Translations under genes and position numbers: made by a program
The notes under the pieces: generated by a model
Seen by the model: the letters and a program-made list of their open reading frames with translations, nothing else
The model's database searches: none
What the model was told of the DNA's origin: nothing
Assembly (NCBI GenBank): GCA_036268055.1
Contig: DATAUW010000004.1
Coordinates: 36,029 to 100,028, forward strand
Length of the DNA stretch: 64,000 nucleotides
Direction of reading: 5' to 3'
Origin: Verrucomicrobiia bacterium
Lineage (GTDB): Bacteria; Verrucomicrobiota; Verrucomicrobiia; Limisphaerales; Pedosphaeraceae
Shown: in pieces, positions 37,563 to 46,632 of the stretch
Position numbering within the stretch: the first letter of the stretch is position 1
How the letters are laid out: the number at the start of each line of letters is the position of its first letter

Positions 37563-37958
37563 ATGGCCAAAAAACCCAAGCTCGATCTCACGCCCAGCGG
37601 CGTCGGCCTTAGCAATGCTTTCGCCGGTTTGGAAGTTTCGGGATTGCCCGCCGGTCAAAATATTCCGCCCGCATCTGCGCCTCGTGCGAATGACGAAGTT
37701 GCGAAGCCTTCAAAATATGGCCGCGTGGTTTTGCGGCGCGAGAAGGCGCATCGCGGGGGAAAGACGGTGATCGTGATTGACGATTTCGCGCCGAATATCA
37801 GTTACGCGTATATTGAGAGTCTTGCGGGCAAGTTAAAGGCTACCTGTGGTTGCGGCGGAACGACGCGCGAGCGGATGATTGAAATTCAAGGCGATCAACC
37901 CGGCCGCATTCGGCAGTTGCTCGAAGCTGAGGGTTTTCGCGTCGCGGGCGTCAGCTAA
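37563..37958 (+). CDS. yciH: SUI1/eIF1-like translation initiation factor (YciH family)
   Basis: A 131-residue cytoplasmic protein. A Pro-rich, low-complexity N-terminus precedes the SUI1 fold (about 55-130): VVLRREKAHRGGKTVIVIDDF, LAGKLKATCGCGGT and ERMIEIQGDQPGRIRQLL. YciH homologues influence start-codon selection in bacteria. ATG 37563 lies one base after the previous stop. The frame's upstream extension to 37311 is a shadow. It is 7 bases before the YhbY-like gene, suggesting a translation-related operon. Confidence 0.9.
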   Translation: MAKKPKLDLTPSGVGLSNAFAGLEVSGLPAGQNIPPASAPRANDEVAKPSKYGRVVLRREKAHRGGKTVIVIDDFAPNISYAYIESLAGKLKATCGCGGTTRERMIEIQGDQPGRIRQLLEAEGFRVAGVS

Positions 37959-37965
37959 AATTTAT

Positions 37966-38286
37966 ATGGCATCCATTCCTGATCCTGAATTGCGCAAGCT
38001 CAAAGCCCGCGCCCAAACTCTCGAAGCCACTTTCAAAGTCGGCAAGGCCGGCCTTAGCGACGGCTTCGTAAAAAGTGTAGATGAAGGCTTGGCACATCAT
38101 GATTTGGTGAAGGTGAAATTCGTCGAGTTTAAGGACGAGAAAAAAACTTTGGCGCCCGCACTTGCGGAAAAAACGTCGAGCCACCTCATCATGCGCGTTG
38201 GCAATGTGGCGGTTTATTATCGCGCGAAAGCAACCGCGCCGGAATCCGCTCACGGAGATACTGCGGAGACGGTTGTTCCAAATTAA
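37966..38286 (+). CDS. yhbY: CRM/YhbY-domain RNA-binding protein
   Basis: A 106-residue protein with the CRM fold: LRKLKARAQTLEATFKVGKAGLSDGFVKSVDEGL (the GxxG loop is VGKAG), ELVKVKFVEF-like beta strand and the LIMRVGNVAVYYR C-terminal strand. YhbY binds precursor 23S rRNA in large-subunit assembly. Its tail is Glu/Ala-rich. It overlaps the convergent ThuA gene by four bases. Confidence 0.9.
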   Translation: MASIPDPELRKLKARAQTLEATFKVGKAGLSDGFVKSVDEGLAHHDLVKVKFVEFKDEKKTLAPALAEKTSSHLIMRVGNVAVYYRAKATAPESAHGDTAETVVPN

Positions 38287-39149
38287 TTTGTCGCGGGAGC
38301 TTTGTTGCCCGTCCCCAGCCACAGGAGCGTGTTGATGATCATTTTATTTTGAGCATCGCTTGAGAATGTGTCGGACAGTTGCTTGTTGGTGTGATGCTCG
38401 TAATCCATGTCGTTGTGACCCATGTTGAAATAGACCATCTTGAAATTTTTGTTCGCCCACACCACCGGATAATAACCTTCGTGCCAGATTTCATATAGCT
38501 TGGGGCCGGTTCCAAGCGGGAAGCTTGAAGGATCAATCGAGGCGAGGATGCTGATGTCCTTGTTGGTGCGCAAGTCGTTCGACCACTTATACCATTCGTT
38601 CGGCGCAGCGGTAAAGGTCTCGGACAAACCTTGCATGGCCGGATGGATCTTGTCTTCCACGCGCAGCACTGCCGAAGTCGGGCGCCAGGTGTTGCGGACG
38701 TATTGGCCCGCGCCGAGAAATGTCTCGTGATACCAATCCCAATTCTGCGGGAAGGCCGAAGGCGTCAAGGCGAACGCGGAAAAATGAAAGCCCATCCACC
38801 CGCCGCCGTTCTCCATGTATTTCTGGAACGCGGCGCGTTGCGCGGGGCCGTCGGGGCGAGTATCGAGAAAAATCACGACTTTGTACGGCGCTAGAAAATC
38901 GGCGTTCATATTGTCCCAATTCGTCGTGGTGTCGTATGTGAAATTATATTTCTCGCCCATTTTTGGAAACCACTTGTTTGCCTCGTGATCGAAACTGACG
39001 TGTGCCTTGTCATCTCGCCCGGTGTAGAATGCGATGACCTTAAAGCCGGGCGTATTTGTGTCCGCGCGCAAATTGGCGGCGAGAAAAATTGCCGCACAGA
39101 AAATCATGAGTTGGTGGATGAAGCGGATGGATGGCAAGTTCGTCTTCAT
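38283..39149 (-). CDS. ThuA-domain secreted protein
   Basis: A 288-residue protein with a signal peptide (about 1-30, ending LRADT) and one ThuA-like glutamine-amidotransferase fold: KVIAFYTGRDDKAHVSFDHEANKWF, YKVVIFLDTRPDG, ENGGGWMGFHFSAFALTP, HPAMQGLSETFTAAPNEWYKW and the C-terminal VYFNMGHNDMDYEHH. ThuA proteins accompany trehalose/sugar catabolic genes, though this one lies with translation genes. Convergent with yhbY. Confidence 0.9.
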   Translation of the reverse strand: MKTNLPSIRFIHQLMIFCAAIFLAANLRADTNTPGFKVIAFYTGRDDKAHVSFDHEANKWFPKMGEKYNFTYDTTTNWDNMNADFLAPYKVVIFLDTRPDGPAQRAAFQKYMENGGGWMGFHFSAFALTPSAFPQNWDWYHETFLGAGQYVRNTWRPTSAVLRVEDKIHPAMQGLSETFTAAPNEWYKWSNDLRTNKDISILASIDPSSFPLGTGPKLYEIWHEGYYPVVWANKNFKMVYFNMGHNDMDYEHHTNKQLSDTFSSDAQNKMIINTLLWLGTGNKAPATN

Positions 39150-39360
39150 AATTATTATTTAGTCGAGAGTGTCAGGTTGCCGAGGCGGTTTCAAGCGAAT
39201 CGAGGGGGCGGGAAGGAAATATATTTTACGAATAATTCCAAAAGGGTCTTGTGTGTTGGGAATTGACCCGCGGGGGAAAGATGGATTACAACAACGCGCC
39301 GGTTAAGGCCGGTTTGATGACTCATCAAAAATATTTCCACCGGCAAGCAAAGGCAATGTC

Positions 39361-40884
39361 GTGCCAGTAAAAACCCCGCCGCTGCCTGACGCGCGAACGG
39401 TCACGGACTCCATCAAAACGTGGGCGACCAAAAACCCGCGCTTCGCCGCGCTCATCGGCGCGGGCACGCCGGTTGTGCAGGCGCTCACGCGCTGGTCCAT
39501 GGAATTGCTGCGCGCCAATCAGATGGCGGATGCCGCGCTGGTCTTGCGCGCCGCGCTCGCGCTTTCGCCCGGCGACGCCATGCTCTGGACAAATTATGGC
39601 GTGGCGTTGAACCAGGAAAATTTGCCGGCTGATGCCGCCGTTTGCCTGGAACGGTCGCTCGAATTGCAGCGTCTTCAACCGGACACGTGGCTTTTGCTCG
39701 GCATGGTGCGCAAGAAACTCGGTGATGCCACAGCGGCCGAAACCGCTTATCGCGCCGCCCTGCAACAAGACCCCAACTCGACGGCCGCGTGGCAATTTCT
39801 CGGCCTCCTCAAACAAGAGCAGCGCGATTACGCGACTGCCATTGATTGCCTAGCCAAATGCAGCGCCGCCGGGGGCGCGGACGCCGCGCTGCTCGCGAAT
39901 CTCGGCAAGCTTTGTTATCAACTCGGTCGCGTGGCTGAAGCTCATGACGCCTATGCGCGCGCGGTCGCGCTCGACGCGGGGAATCTTCATTATCAACGCA
40001 TGGCCCGCAAATGCGCGTTCATGGCCGCGATGTTGCGCGGCGAACCGATGGATGCGGCGATTGAGGCTTTTAAAAATTCTTTTCGCGCGGAGGAAAATTA
40101 TGCGGACAAGGATTTGCAGGATTTATTTCGCGCGGCATTTTCGTTGTTGAGCGGCTTCGGCCATTTGGACGCCGCCGCACGCGTGGGTCACAAGCAACTC
40201 GAACTTTGGCCGGCCAACGCCTCCGTGACGTATCTGCTGAAAGCGGTCGAGGGCGATGAAGACCTGGATCGTTCGACGCCGGAATATGTCGTCGAATATT
40301 TTGATGCGTTCGCCGAAGGTTTCGACGCGCAACTCGTGGACGCTCTTGGTTACGACATTCCAGAAAAACTGTGCGCGGCCATTCGCGACGTGACGCCGCC
40401 CGAAAAACTTTATGACACGTTTGATGCGGGCTGCGGCACCGGCTTGTGCGGCCCGTTGCTGCGGCCATTGAGCAAGCGGCTGACCGGCGTGGATCTTTCG
40501 CCGAAGATGCTGGAAATGGCGCGCCGCCGAGCGGTTTATGACGCGGTGGCGTGCGAAGAATTGACGGCGTTTCTCAGGCGCTCAGAAAGCCAATTCGATT
40601 TGATCGTGGCTGCGGATGTTTTGATTTATTTTGGCGATCTTGCGCCGATTTTTTCCGGTGCGGCGAGCGCCTTGCGGAGTGGTGGCATCCTCGCCGTCAG
40701 CACGGAATCGGGCAGCAACACCGGCTACCGGTTGCAACCGTCAGGACGATTCGCCCACGCTGTGGAATATGTTCGTTCCTGCGCAAAAAACAATTTTGAC
40801 GAACTCGCTTTCATCGAGACCACCATCCGCCTTGATGCCAGTGGACGTTTGCCGGGGAATATTTTTATTTTTCGGAAAAGTTAG
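39361..40884 (+). CDS. TPR-containing SAM methyltransferase
   Basis: A 507-residue cytoplasmic protein beginning with a GTG. The N-terminal half has several TPR units (AADAALVLRAALALSPGDAMLWTNYGVALNQ, PDTWLLLGMVRKKLGDATAAETAYRAALQQDPN and others, about 45-250). The C-terminal half is a class I methyltransferase with motif I DTFDAGCGTGLCGPLL, motif II VDLSPKMLEMARR and a later FDLIVAADVLIYFGDL. This matches the COG4976 type of TPR-methyltransferases; the substrate is unknown. It stands alone between a ThuA gene and the CvfB-like gene. Confidence 0.9.
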   Translation: MPVKTPPLPDARTVTDSIKTWATKNPRFAALIGAGTPVVQALTRWSMELLRANQMADAALVLRAALALSPGDAMLWTNYGVALNQENLPADAAVCLERSLELQRLQPDTWLLLGMVRKKLGDATAAETAYRAALQQDPNSTAAWQFLGLLKQEQRDYATAIDCLAKCSAAGGADAALLANLGKLCYQLGRVAEAHDAYARAVALDAGNLHYQRMARKCAFMAAMLRGEPMDAAIEAFKNSFRAEENYADKDLQDLFRAAFSLLSGFGHLDAAARVGHKQLELWPANASVTYLLKAVEGDEDLDRSTPEYVVEYFDAFAEGFDAQLVDALGYDIPEKLCAAIRDVTPPEKLYDTFDAGCGTGLCGPLLRPLSKRLTGVDLSPKMLEMARRRAVYDAVACEELTAFLRRSESQFDLIVAADVLIYFGDLAPIFSGAASALRSGGILAVSTESGSNTGYRLQPSGRFAHAVEYVRSCAKNNFDELAFIETTIRLDASGRLPGNIFIFRKS

Positions 40885-40944
40885 AATGGCATCGAAGCCA
40901 TTTGCACGCTTCGTTTTGGCAATCCTCTGGTGTAGCGTATCGGT

Positions 40945-41808
40945 ATGGCCGAAATCGGCAAACGCAATATATTGACGATCGTTCGAGATTCCACGGTGGG
41001 GATTTACCTTGATGCGGGTTCGCATGGGGAAATTCTCATGCCTAATCGTTATGTGCCGCGCAAGTTCGAGCGGGGTGATCGCCTTGAGGTTTTTGTTTAT
41101 CGCGATTCCGAGGATCGGCTGGTGGCGACCACGGAGATTCCTTATGCCACGGTCGGCGAAGTCGCGACGCTCAAGGTCGTCAACGTCAATCGCAACGTCG
41201 GCGTGTTTCTGGATTGGGGGTTGGGCAAGGATTTGTTGCTGCCGTTTCGCGAGCAGGTTGGGCCGGTGCGCGTGGGGCAGGAAGTCGTGGTGCGGATTTA
41301 TCTGGATGAAAAAACCCAGCGCGTCGCCGCCTCGATGAAATTGAAGAATGCGTTTAATGTCGTGCCGCCGAGTTTTCGTTCCGGGCAGCCGGTCGAATTT
41401 ATCATCACGGAAAAAACGCCGCTCGGCTATAAGGCGGTGGTTGAGGACGCGCATTCCGGCATGCTGTATCACGAGGGGATTTCCGCGCCGATTTCCATCG
41501 GGCAAAAATTGAAGGGCTTCGTGCGCGCGGTGCGGCCGGATGGCAAGATTGATTTGAGCCTCGAACAAACGGGGCATCGCCGTGCGGGGCCGGTGGCCAT
41601 GCGCATCGTGCAAATGCTCGAGCGCGCCGGTGGCCGGCTGACCTTTGACGACGACAGTTCACCCGACGCGATCCGCGACACTTTCGGCGTCAGTAAAAAA
41701 GCTTTCAAGCAAGCATTGGGCACGCTCTATAAAGCGCGGCGCATCCGGTTTACCAAACCGGGCATTGAACTGGTGGATAATAGTAACTGGTCGCCGAGCG
41801 GGAAGTGA
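40945..41808 (+). CDS. S1-domain RNA-binding protein (CvfB-like)
   Basis: A 287-residue protein with three or four S1/OB-like segments and a C-terminal winged helix. Features: NILTIVRDSTVGIYLDAGSHGEILMP, VGVFLDWGLGKDLLLPF with VGQEVVVRIYLDEKTQRVAAS, GYKAVVEDAHSGMLYHEG, and the wHTH DDSSPDAIRDTFGVSKKAFKQALGTLYKARRI. This is the layout of CvfB, a regulator first described for virulence-gene control in Staphylococcus. Sixty bases after the TPR-methyltransferase gene. Confidence 0.92.
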   Translation: MAEIGKRNILTIVRDSTVGIYLDAGSHGEILMPNRYVPRKFERGDRLEVFVYRDSEDRLVATTEIPYATVGEVATLKVVNVNRNVGVFLDWGLGKDLLLPFREQVGPVRVGQEVVVRIYLDEKTQRVAASMKLKNAFNVVPPSFRSGQPVEFIITEKTPLGYKAVVEDAHSGMLYHEGISAPISIGQKLKGFVRAVRPDGKIDLSLEQTGHRRAGPVAMRIVQMLERAGGRLTFDDDSSPDAIRDTFGVSKKAFKQALGTLYKARRIRFTKPGIELVDNSNWSPSGK

Positions 41809-41866
41809 TTTGGGCAAGTCGAGTTGGTAAACTCGTGAAGCATTCCTGTTAGCAAACTGCAACCTT

Positions 41867-42334
41867 CTACCCATTGCCCTCAGTTAAATACGCTTCTATT
41901 TGATGCTGTATTGCTTGGACTTTATCAAAATTTTTGTCGGAAAATACCGGCTCTTTTGCGCCATCTTTAAATACAATCTGCAAAAAAAAGCCTCTGGAGG
42001 CAAAAGGAGCCGAGCTAGTTTCAATGATTTTTGTTTCTTTCACGTCGTCTCGCGATCTAACTCGAGTCCGGGAAAATCCAAGAAAAGAATATCGAGTGAT
42101 CACTTTGTCGTTAAATTCATGTTTAACGCTCGTCCATAAATTCGCGATACAAAACCACCAGGCCGACACATATATAAGTATGCAAAATGCCAGGAGAATG
42201 TAGTGCGAAATGGTCGGATTGGGTGGCAAACTTATTGAGGTGACGGAGCAGTAACCAACCAATAATAAAAAGCCCAAAAATGGCACCGTTGCCAGAAGCC
42301 ATGAGAGTGTCATTTTCCTGAAATAGATTTCCAT
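41867..42334 (-). CDS. Hypothetical membrane protein with a PH-like tail
   Basis: A 155-residue protein with two membrane helices (WLLATVPFLGFLLLVGY about 12-28; YILLAFCILIYVSAWWFCIA about 45-64) and a C-terminal domain with KHEFNDKVITRYSFLGFSRTRV, QIVFKDGAKEPVFS and a closing helix. The arrangement resembles bacterial PH-domain membrane proteins. The gene is AT-richer than its neighbours. No operon partner is apparent. Confidence 0.7.
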   Translation of the reverse strand: MEIYFRKMTLSWLLATVPFLGFLLLVGYCSVTSISLPPNPTISHYILLAFCILIYVSAWWFCIANLWTSVKHEFNDKVITRYSFLGFSRTRVRSRDDVKETKIIETSSAPFASRGFFLQIVFKDGAKEPVFSDKNFDKVQAIQHQIEAYLTEGNG

Positions 42335-42374
42335 TTAATTATTTTTTTAGCCGACAATCGTACGGATTTTTAAG

Positions 42375-42512
42375 GAGCGAATTTCCGGCTCATGCCGCTC
42401 CTACGGAGCTTAAAGAATTAACGGAACCATTTTATAAACATGGCGCTCCTAACGGAGCTTCCAACAAGCCAATTGTTAATCCGAAAGCGCCGTTAGGAGC
42501 GGCACAAAAGGT
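42375..42512. repeat. cluster of 'gctcctaacggagc' repeats
   Basis: Three related units: CCGCTCCTACGGAGCTT (near 42395), GGCGCTCCTAACGGAGCTT (near 42440) and the inverted GCGCCGTTAGGAGCGGCAC (near 42488). They lie between two minus-strand genes and could form hairpins downstream of the pyruvate carboxylase gene. Confidence 0.6.
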
Positions 42513-42547
42513 TCATTTCTTTGCGCTCACCACCGATTGCTGAAATT

Positions 42548-45500
42548 TCACTCCTTGATCAGCACGATCAAATCTTTGCTCTCGACGGTATCGCCGATCT
42601 TGGCGTTGACTTCGGCGACGGTTCCGTCGCAGGGAGCGTAAATCGTCGTCTGCATTTTCATTGCTTCGAGCGTGAGGAGTTTGTCGCCCTTGGTGACTTT
42701 TGTGCCGACGCCCACTGACAATGATGTGATCAATCCGGGGATCGGTGCGCCGACTTGCGCGGGAATTCCCGGGTCGGCTTTGATGCGCGCTTTCACCTTT
42801 GCCTGGACCGAGCGGTCGGTCACGGTGGTTTGTCGCGACATGCCGTTTAATTCAAAGAGCACGGTACGGCGTCCATCCACGTCCACCGCGCCGATGTTGA
42901 TGAGGCGGATGAAGAGCGTCTTGCCTTCTTCAATCGCGACGGAAACTTCCTCGCCGGGTTTGAGGCCGTAGAAAAATGCGGGCGTCGGCAGCACGGAAAC
43001 ATCGCTGTAATCGCGGACGTATTTGGCAAACTCGGCGAAGACTTCGGGATACATCAAGTAACTGTAGAGATCGTCATCCGTCGCTTCGCGTTTCAATTTC
43101 ACCGTGAGTTCGGCCTTGGTCTTTTTGAAATTGAGCGGCGGCAAATCCTTGCCCGGGCGCACGGTGATGGCTTTGCGTTTGCCGAGCACGACTTCCTGCA
43201 CTTTTTTCGGCCAGCCGCCGACCGGTTGGCCCAAGCCGCCCGCGAGCATGTCAATGACCGACTCGGGAAAAGGCGTCGCGCCCGGTTCGAGATTCAGCAC
43301 ATCCGCCGGCTTGATGCCGCGCGTGATGAGAAACATGGTCATGTCGCCGACTACCTTGCTGCTCGGCGTGACTTTGACGATGTCGCCAAAAAGCTGGTTG
43401 ACCTCGGCGTAAGTGCGCGCGATTTCCGGCCAGCGATTTCCCAGGCCCATGCTCGCGGCCTGCTCCTTCAAATTCGTGTATTGCCCGCCGGGCATTTCGT
43501 GAAGATAAACTTCCGCCGAACCCGCCTTGGGCGCGGTGTCGAACGGCGCATAGATGGTGCGCACGTGTTCCCAATAATCGGAAAATTGGTTGAGCGCATT
43601 CAAGTCGAGCATGGTATCGCGCGGGCCGTTTTGGAGCGCGGCGACGATGGAATTGAGGTTCGGCTGGCTCGTGGAACCGGACATGGAGGCGATGGCGAGG
43701 TCCACGATGTCCACCTGCGCGTCGTTCGCTTCGAGCACGGACGCGGCGGCGACGCCGCTGGTATCGTGCGTATGGAAATGGATGGGGATGCCGATCTCTT
43801 CCTTGAGCGCCTTCACCAACTGATACGCCGCATACGGACGGCACAAGCCCGCCATGTCTTTGATCGCGAGAAAATGCGCGCCCATTTTCTCGAGTTCCTT
43901 CGCGAGCTTCACATAATACTTGAGCGTGTATTTGTTGCGCTTGGGATCGAGGATGTCGCCGGTATAACAAATCGCCGCTTCGCAAACGGCGTGCGTTTCC
44001 TGCACCGCGGCCATCGCGACTTCGAGGTTCGGGGTGTAATTGAGGGAATCGAACACGCGGAAAATATCCATGCCGTTCGCGGCGGCGTGCTTGATGAAAC
44101 CGGCGACGACGTTGTCGGGATAATTGGAATAACCCACGGCGTTCGAGCCGCGGAACAACATCTGGAAACAAATATTCGGGATCTTCTCGCGCAACTGGCG
44201 CAGGCGCAGCCACGGGTCTTCGTGCAGAAAACGCATGGCGGTGTCGAAGGTCGCGCCGCCCCACATTTCGAGGCTGAACAATTTCGGTGTGCGTACGGCC
44301 ACGGCGTTCGCCGCCGCGAGCATGTCGAAGGTGCGCACGCGCGTGGCGAACAGCGATTGATGCGCGTCGCGAAAAGTCGTGTCGGTGATCAACAGGCGTT
44401 TTTGTTTCAATGCCCACTTGGCGAAACCTTTCGGACCGAGTTCCAATAATAATTGGCGGGTTCCCGGCGGAGGTGTTTGCTTGCGATCGTACGCGGGCGA
44501 AACGGGCGTGGCGAAAGGCGCGCGCGGCACGTAGCCTTTGGTCTGCGGATTGCCGTTGATGATGACATCGCCGAGGAACGCGAGCAATTTGGTCGCGCGA
44601 TCGCGGCGGGGCTTGAACTGAAACAGTTCAGGCGTGGTGTCAATGAGCGTGGTGGTCGCGCCGCCGGCGCGGAAGGTCGGGTTGTGAATGACGTTTTCGA
44701 GAAACGGAATGTTCGTCTTCACGCCGCGGATGCGGAATTCGCGCAGCGCACGGTCCATGCGTTGCAATGCGACGTCAAAGTTGCGGCCGGATGCCGTGAC
44801 TTTCACGAGCAGCGAATCGTAAAATGGCGTGATGACGCTGCCCGCCGTGCCCATGCCGCCATCGAGGCGCAAACCGAAACCGCCCGCTGAACGGTAGGTC
44901 AATATGCGGCCGTAATCCGGCGTGAATTTATTTTCGGGGTCTTCGGTCGTGACGCGGCATTGAATCGCGAAGCCGTTGCGCGGCACTTCGGCTTGCGGCG
45001 GCAAATCCACTTCGGGCGCAAAGAGCGAGTAACCTTGCGCGACGAGAATTTGAGCGCGCACGAGGTCAATGTTGGTGATGACTTCGGTCACGGTATGCTC
45101 GACCTGGATGCGCGGATTCATCTCGATGAAGAACCATTGGTTCGTATCGAGATCGAGGAGGAACTCCACGGTGCCGGCGTTGTCGTATTTGATCGCCTTG
45201 CCGATCTTGACGGCGGCATCGCAAAGTTCCTGGCGCACTTGCGGGTCAAGGCCGACGGACGGCGCGATCTCAACGACTTTCTGATGGCGGCGTTGCACCG
45301 AGCAATCGCGTTCGTGGAGATGCAGCAGATTTCCGTGGCGATCACCCAGCACCTGCACTTCGATGTGTTTCGCGCGGGGAATATATTTTTCGAGGAAGAC
45401 GGCGGAGTTGCCGAACGCGCGGCCAGCTTCGTTGCGCGCTTCATCGAGCAGGTCGGCCAGGTCGGCGGCTTTGGTCACGACGCGCATGCCGCGCCCGCCA

Positions 45501-46048
45501 CCGCCAAACGCCGCCTTGATGATGAGCGGAAAACCGATTTCTTTTGCGATGCGCAGCGCCTCGGTGCGGTCCTCGATGGGTTCTTCCGTGCCGGGCAAGG
45601 TGGGCACGCCGACTTTTTGCGCCAGGGCGCGCGCGGCCACTTTATCGCCCATCAACCGCAACAGTTCCGGGCGCGGCCCGACGAACGTGATGCCCGCATC
45701 GGCGCACGCTTGCGCGAAGTCGCCGTTCTCGGAAAGAAAACCGTAGCCCGGATGGATCAGGTCCGCGCCGTGTTCTTTAGCGAGCGCGACGATGCCGGGA
45801 ATGTCCAGATACGCGCCGACGGGGCCTTTGCCTTCGCCGACGAGATACGCTTCATCCGCCTTGAAACGATGAACGGTCAGGCGGTCTTCCTGCGCGTAAA
45901 TCGCGACGGTGCGCAAGCCAAGTTCCGTCGCCGCGCGAAAGACGCGGATGGCGATTTCACTGCGGTTGGCGACGAGCAATTTTTTTGCGGCGAGAATGGG
46001 CGGAGCGCTGGCGGTGGCGTCGGTCGTTTTTGCTTTGCTTAAAGTCAT
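42548..46048 (-). CDS. pyc: Pyruvate carboxylase, single-chain
   Basis: A 1166-residue biotin enzyme converting pyruvate, bicarbonate and ATP to oxaloacetate (anaplerosis). Biotin carboxylase domain about 20-475: LLVANRSEIAIRVFRAA, HPGYGFLSENGDFA, FGGGGRGMRVV, FIEMNPRIQVEHTVTE. Carboxyltransferase domain about 555-850: LLITDTTFRDAHQSLFATR, MWGGATFD, QMLFRGSNAVGY, and HFHTHDTSGVA metal site. PYC-type linker then the C-terminal biotinyl domain with EAMKM (Lys1131). All three parts on one chain rule out the two-subunit type. A Lys/Ala-rich start precedes KKLLVAN. Next to it upstream is only a short unrelated gene. Confidence 0.96.
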   Translation of the reverse strand: MTLSKAKTTDATASAPPILAAKKLLVANRSEIAIRVFRAATELGLRTVAIYAQEDRLTVHRFKADEAYLVGEGKGPVGAYLDIPGIVALAKEHGADLIHPGYGFLSENGDFAQACADAGITFVGPRPELLRLMGDKVAARALAQKVGVPTLPGTEEPIEDRTEALRIAKEIGFPLIIKAAFGGGGRGMRVVTKAADLADLLDEARNEAGRAFGNSAVFLEKYIPRAKHIEVQVLGDRHGNLLHLHERDCSVQRRHQKVVEIAPSVGLDPQVRQELCDAAVKIGKAIKYDNAGTVEFLLDLDTNQWFFIEMNPRIQVEHTVTEVITNIDLVRAQILVAQGYSLFAPEVDLPPQAEVPRNGFAIQCRVTTEDPENKFTPDYGRILTYRSAGGFGLRLDGGMGTAGSVITPFYDSLLVKVTASGRNFDVALQRMDRALREFRIRGVKTNIPFLENVIHNPTFRAGGATTTLIDTTPELFQFKPRRDRATKLLAFLGDVIINGNPQTKGYVPRAPFATPVSPAYDRKQTPPPGTRQLLLELGPKGFAKWALKQKRLLITDTTFRDAHQSLFATRVRTFDMLAAANAVAVRTPKLFSLEMWGGATFDTAMRFLHEDPWLRLRQLREKIPNICFQMLFRGSNAVGYSNYPDNVVAGFIKHAAANGMDIFRVFDSLNYTPNLEVAMAAVQETHAVCEAAICYTGDILDPKRNKYTLKYYVKLAKELEKMGAHFLAIKDMAGLCRPYAAYQLVKALKEEIGIPIHFHTHDTSGVAAASVLEANDAQVDIVDLAIASMSGSTSQPNLNSIVAALQNGPRDTMLDLNALNQFSDYWEHVRTIYAPFDTAPKAGSAEVYLHEMPGGQYTNLKEQAASMGLGNRWPEIARTYAEVNQLFGDIVKVTPSSKVVGDMTMFLITRGIKPADVLNLEPGATPFPESVIDMLAGGLGQPVGGWPKKVQEVVLGKRKAITVRPGKDLPPLNFKKTKAELTVKLKREATDDDLYSYLMYPEVFAEFAKYVRDYSDVSVLPTPAFFYGLKPGEEVSVAIEEGKTLFIRLINIGAVDVDGRRTVLFELNGMSRQTTVTDRSVQAKVKARIKADPGIPAQVGAPIPGLITSLSVGVGTKVTKGDKLLTLEAMKMQTTIYAPCDGTVAEVNAKIGDTVESKDLIVLIKE

Positions 46049-46253
46049 ATCTTGTGGGGCGATTTTATAGACGACCGGGGGTTGGAACGCAAAGAAATGA
46101 TGCGCTTTTCGGAAGAGCGATTCGTGGATGGTAAAATCTGGATTTCAGGTTCCAGACTATTTTGAAGGAAGGACTTCCTGCTTTAAAAAAGACGGCTGAA
46201 TGGCGGTGAAATGTGGGTCGCGAAAATAATGTATGACGTGTCCAGCAAGTGAG

Positions 46254-46526
46254 TCATTGTTCGTCAGCGCGATCCAACTTATCGTCCTCCTGACGGTCTT
46301 GGATGAAGTCACCGATGGGGTCTGCGCCGGGCTTGAGCCAGTGCCTGCCCGCGCCCAAAAGTTGCCGAGCTAATTCACCCCGGCTGCGCAGAGGCTTTAC
46401 CATGATCGATCCGTCAGCCGCCATTACCCACTCCAACTGCGTGCCTGGATGAATATCGCACTTCTGCGCAATATCAGGCGGGATACTGACTTGATTGCTA
46501 TCTCCCACAGTAGTCGTCATGGCCAT
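46254..46526 (-). CDS. AbrB/MazE-type DNA-binding protein, possible orphan antitoxin
   Basis: A 90-residue protein with a SpoVT-AbrB swapped-hairpin start: TTTVGDSNQVSIPPDIAQKCDIHPGTQLEWVMAADGSIMVKPL. The acidic C-terminus (DFIQDRQEDDKLDRADEQ) is typical of antitoxins of the VapB/MazE class. No toxin gene follows: the 205 bases to the pyc start contain no PIN or MazF frame. It is divergent from the sugar operon by about 105 bases and could instead regulate that promoter. Confidence 0.75.
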   Translation of the reverse strand: MAMTTTVGDSNQVSIPPDIAQKCDIHPGTQLEWVMAADGSIMVKPLRSRGELARQLLGAGRHWLKPGADPIGDFIQDRQEDDKLDRADEQ

Positions 46527-46632
46527 AATCTACGCTTCTTTTTTCCCTAAACAAGTCCGCAAAAACTCAACCGACGCCGCTTCAAATATCTTTGACTCCG
46601 CCTTTCATTGCTCTAGCCTTGTTCCACACCGT

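Noticed and set aside
43226..44449. Plus-strand open frames opposite pyruvate carboxylase
   Set aside because: Antisense of a gene with complete catalytic motifs; composition is an effect of codon bias.
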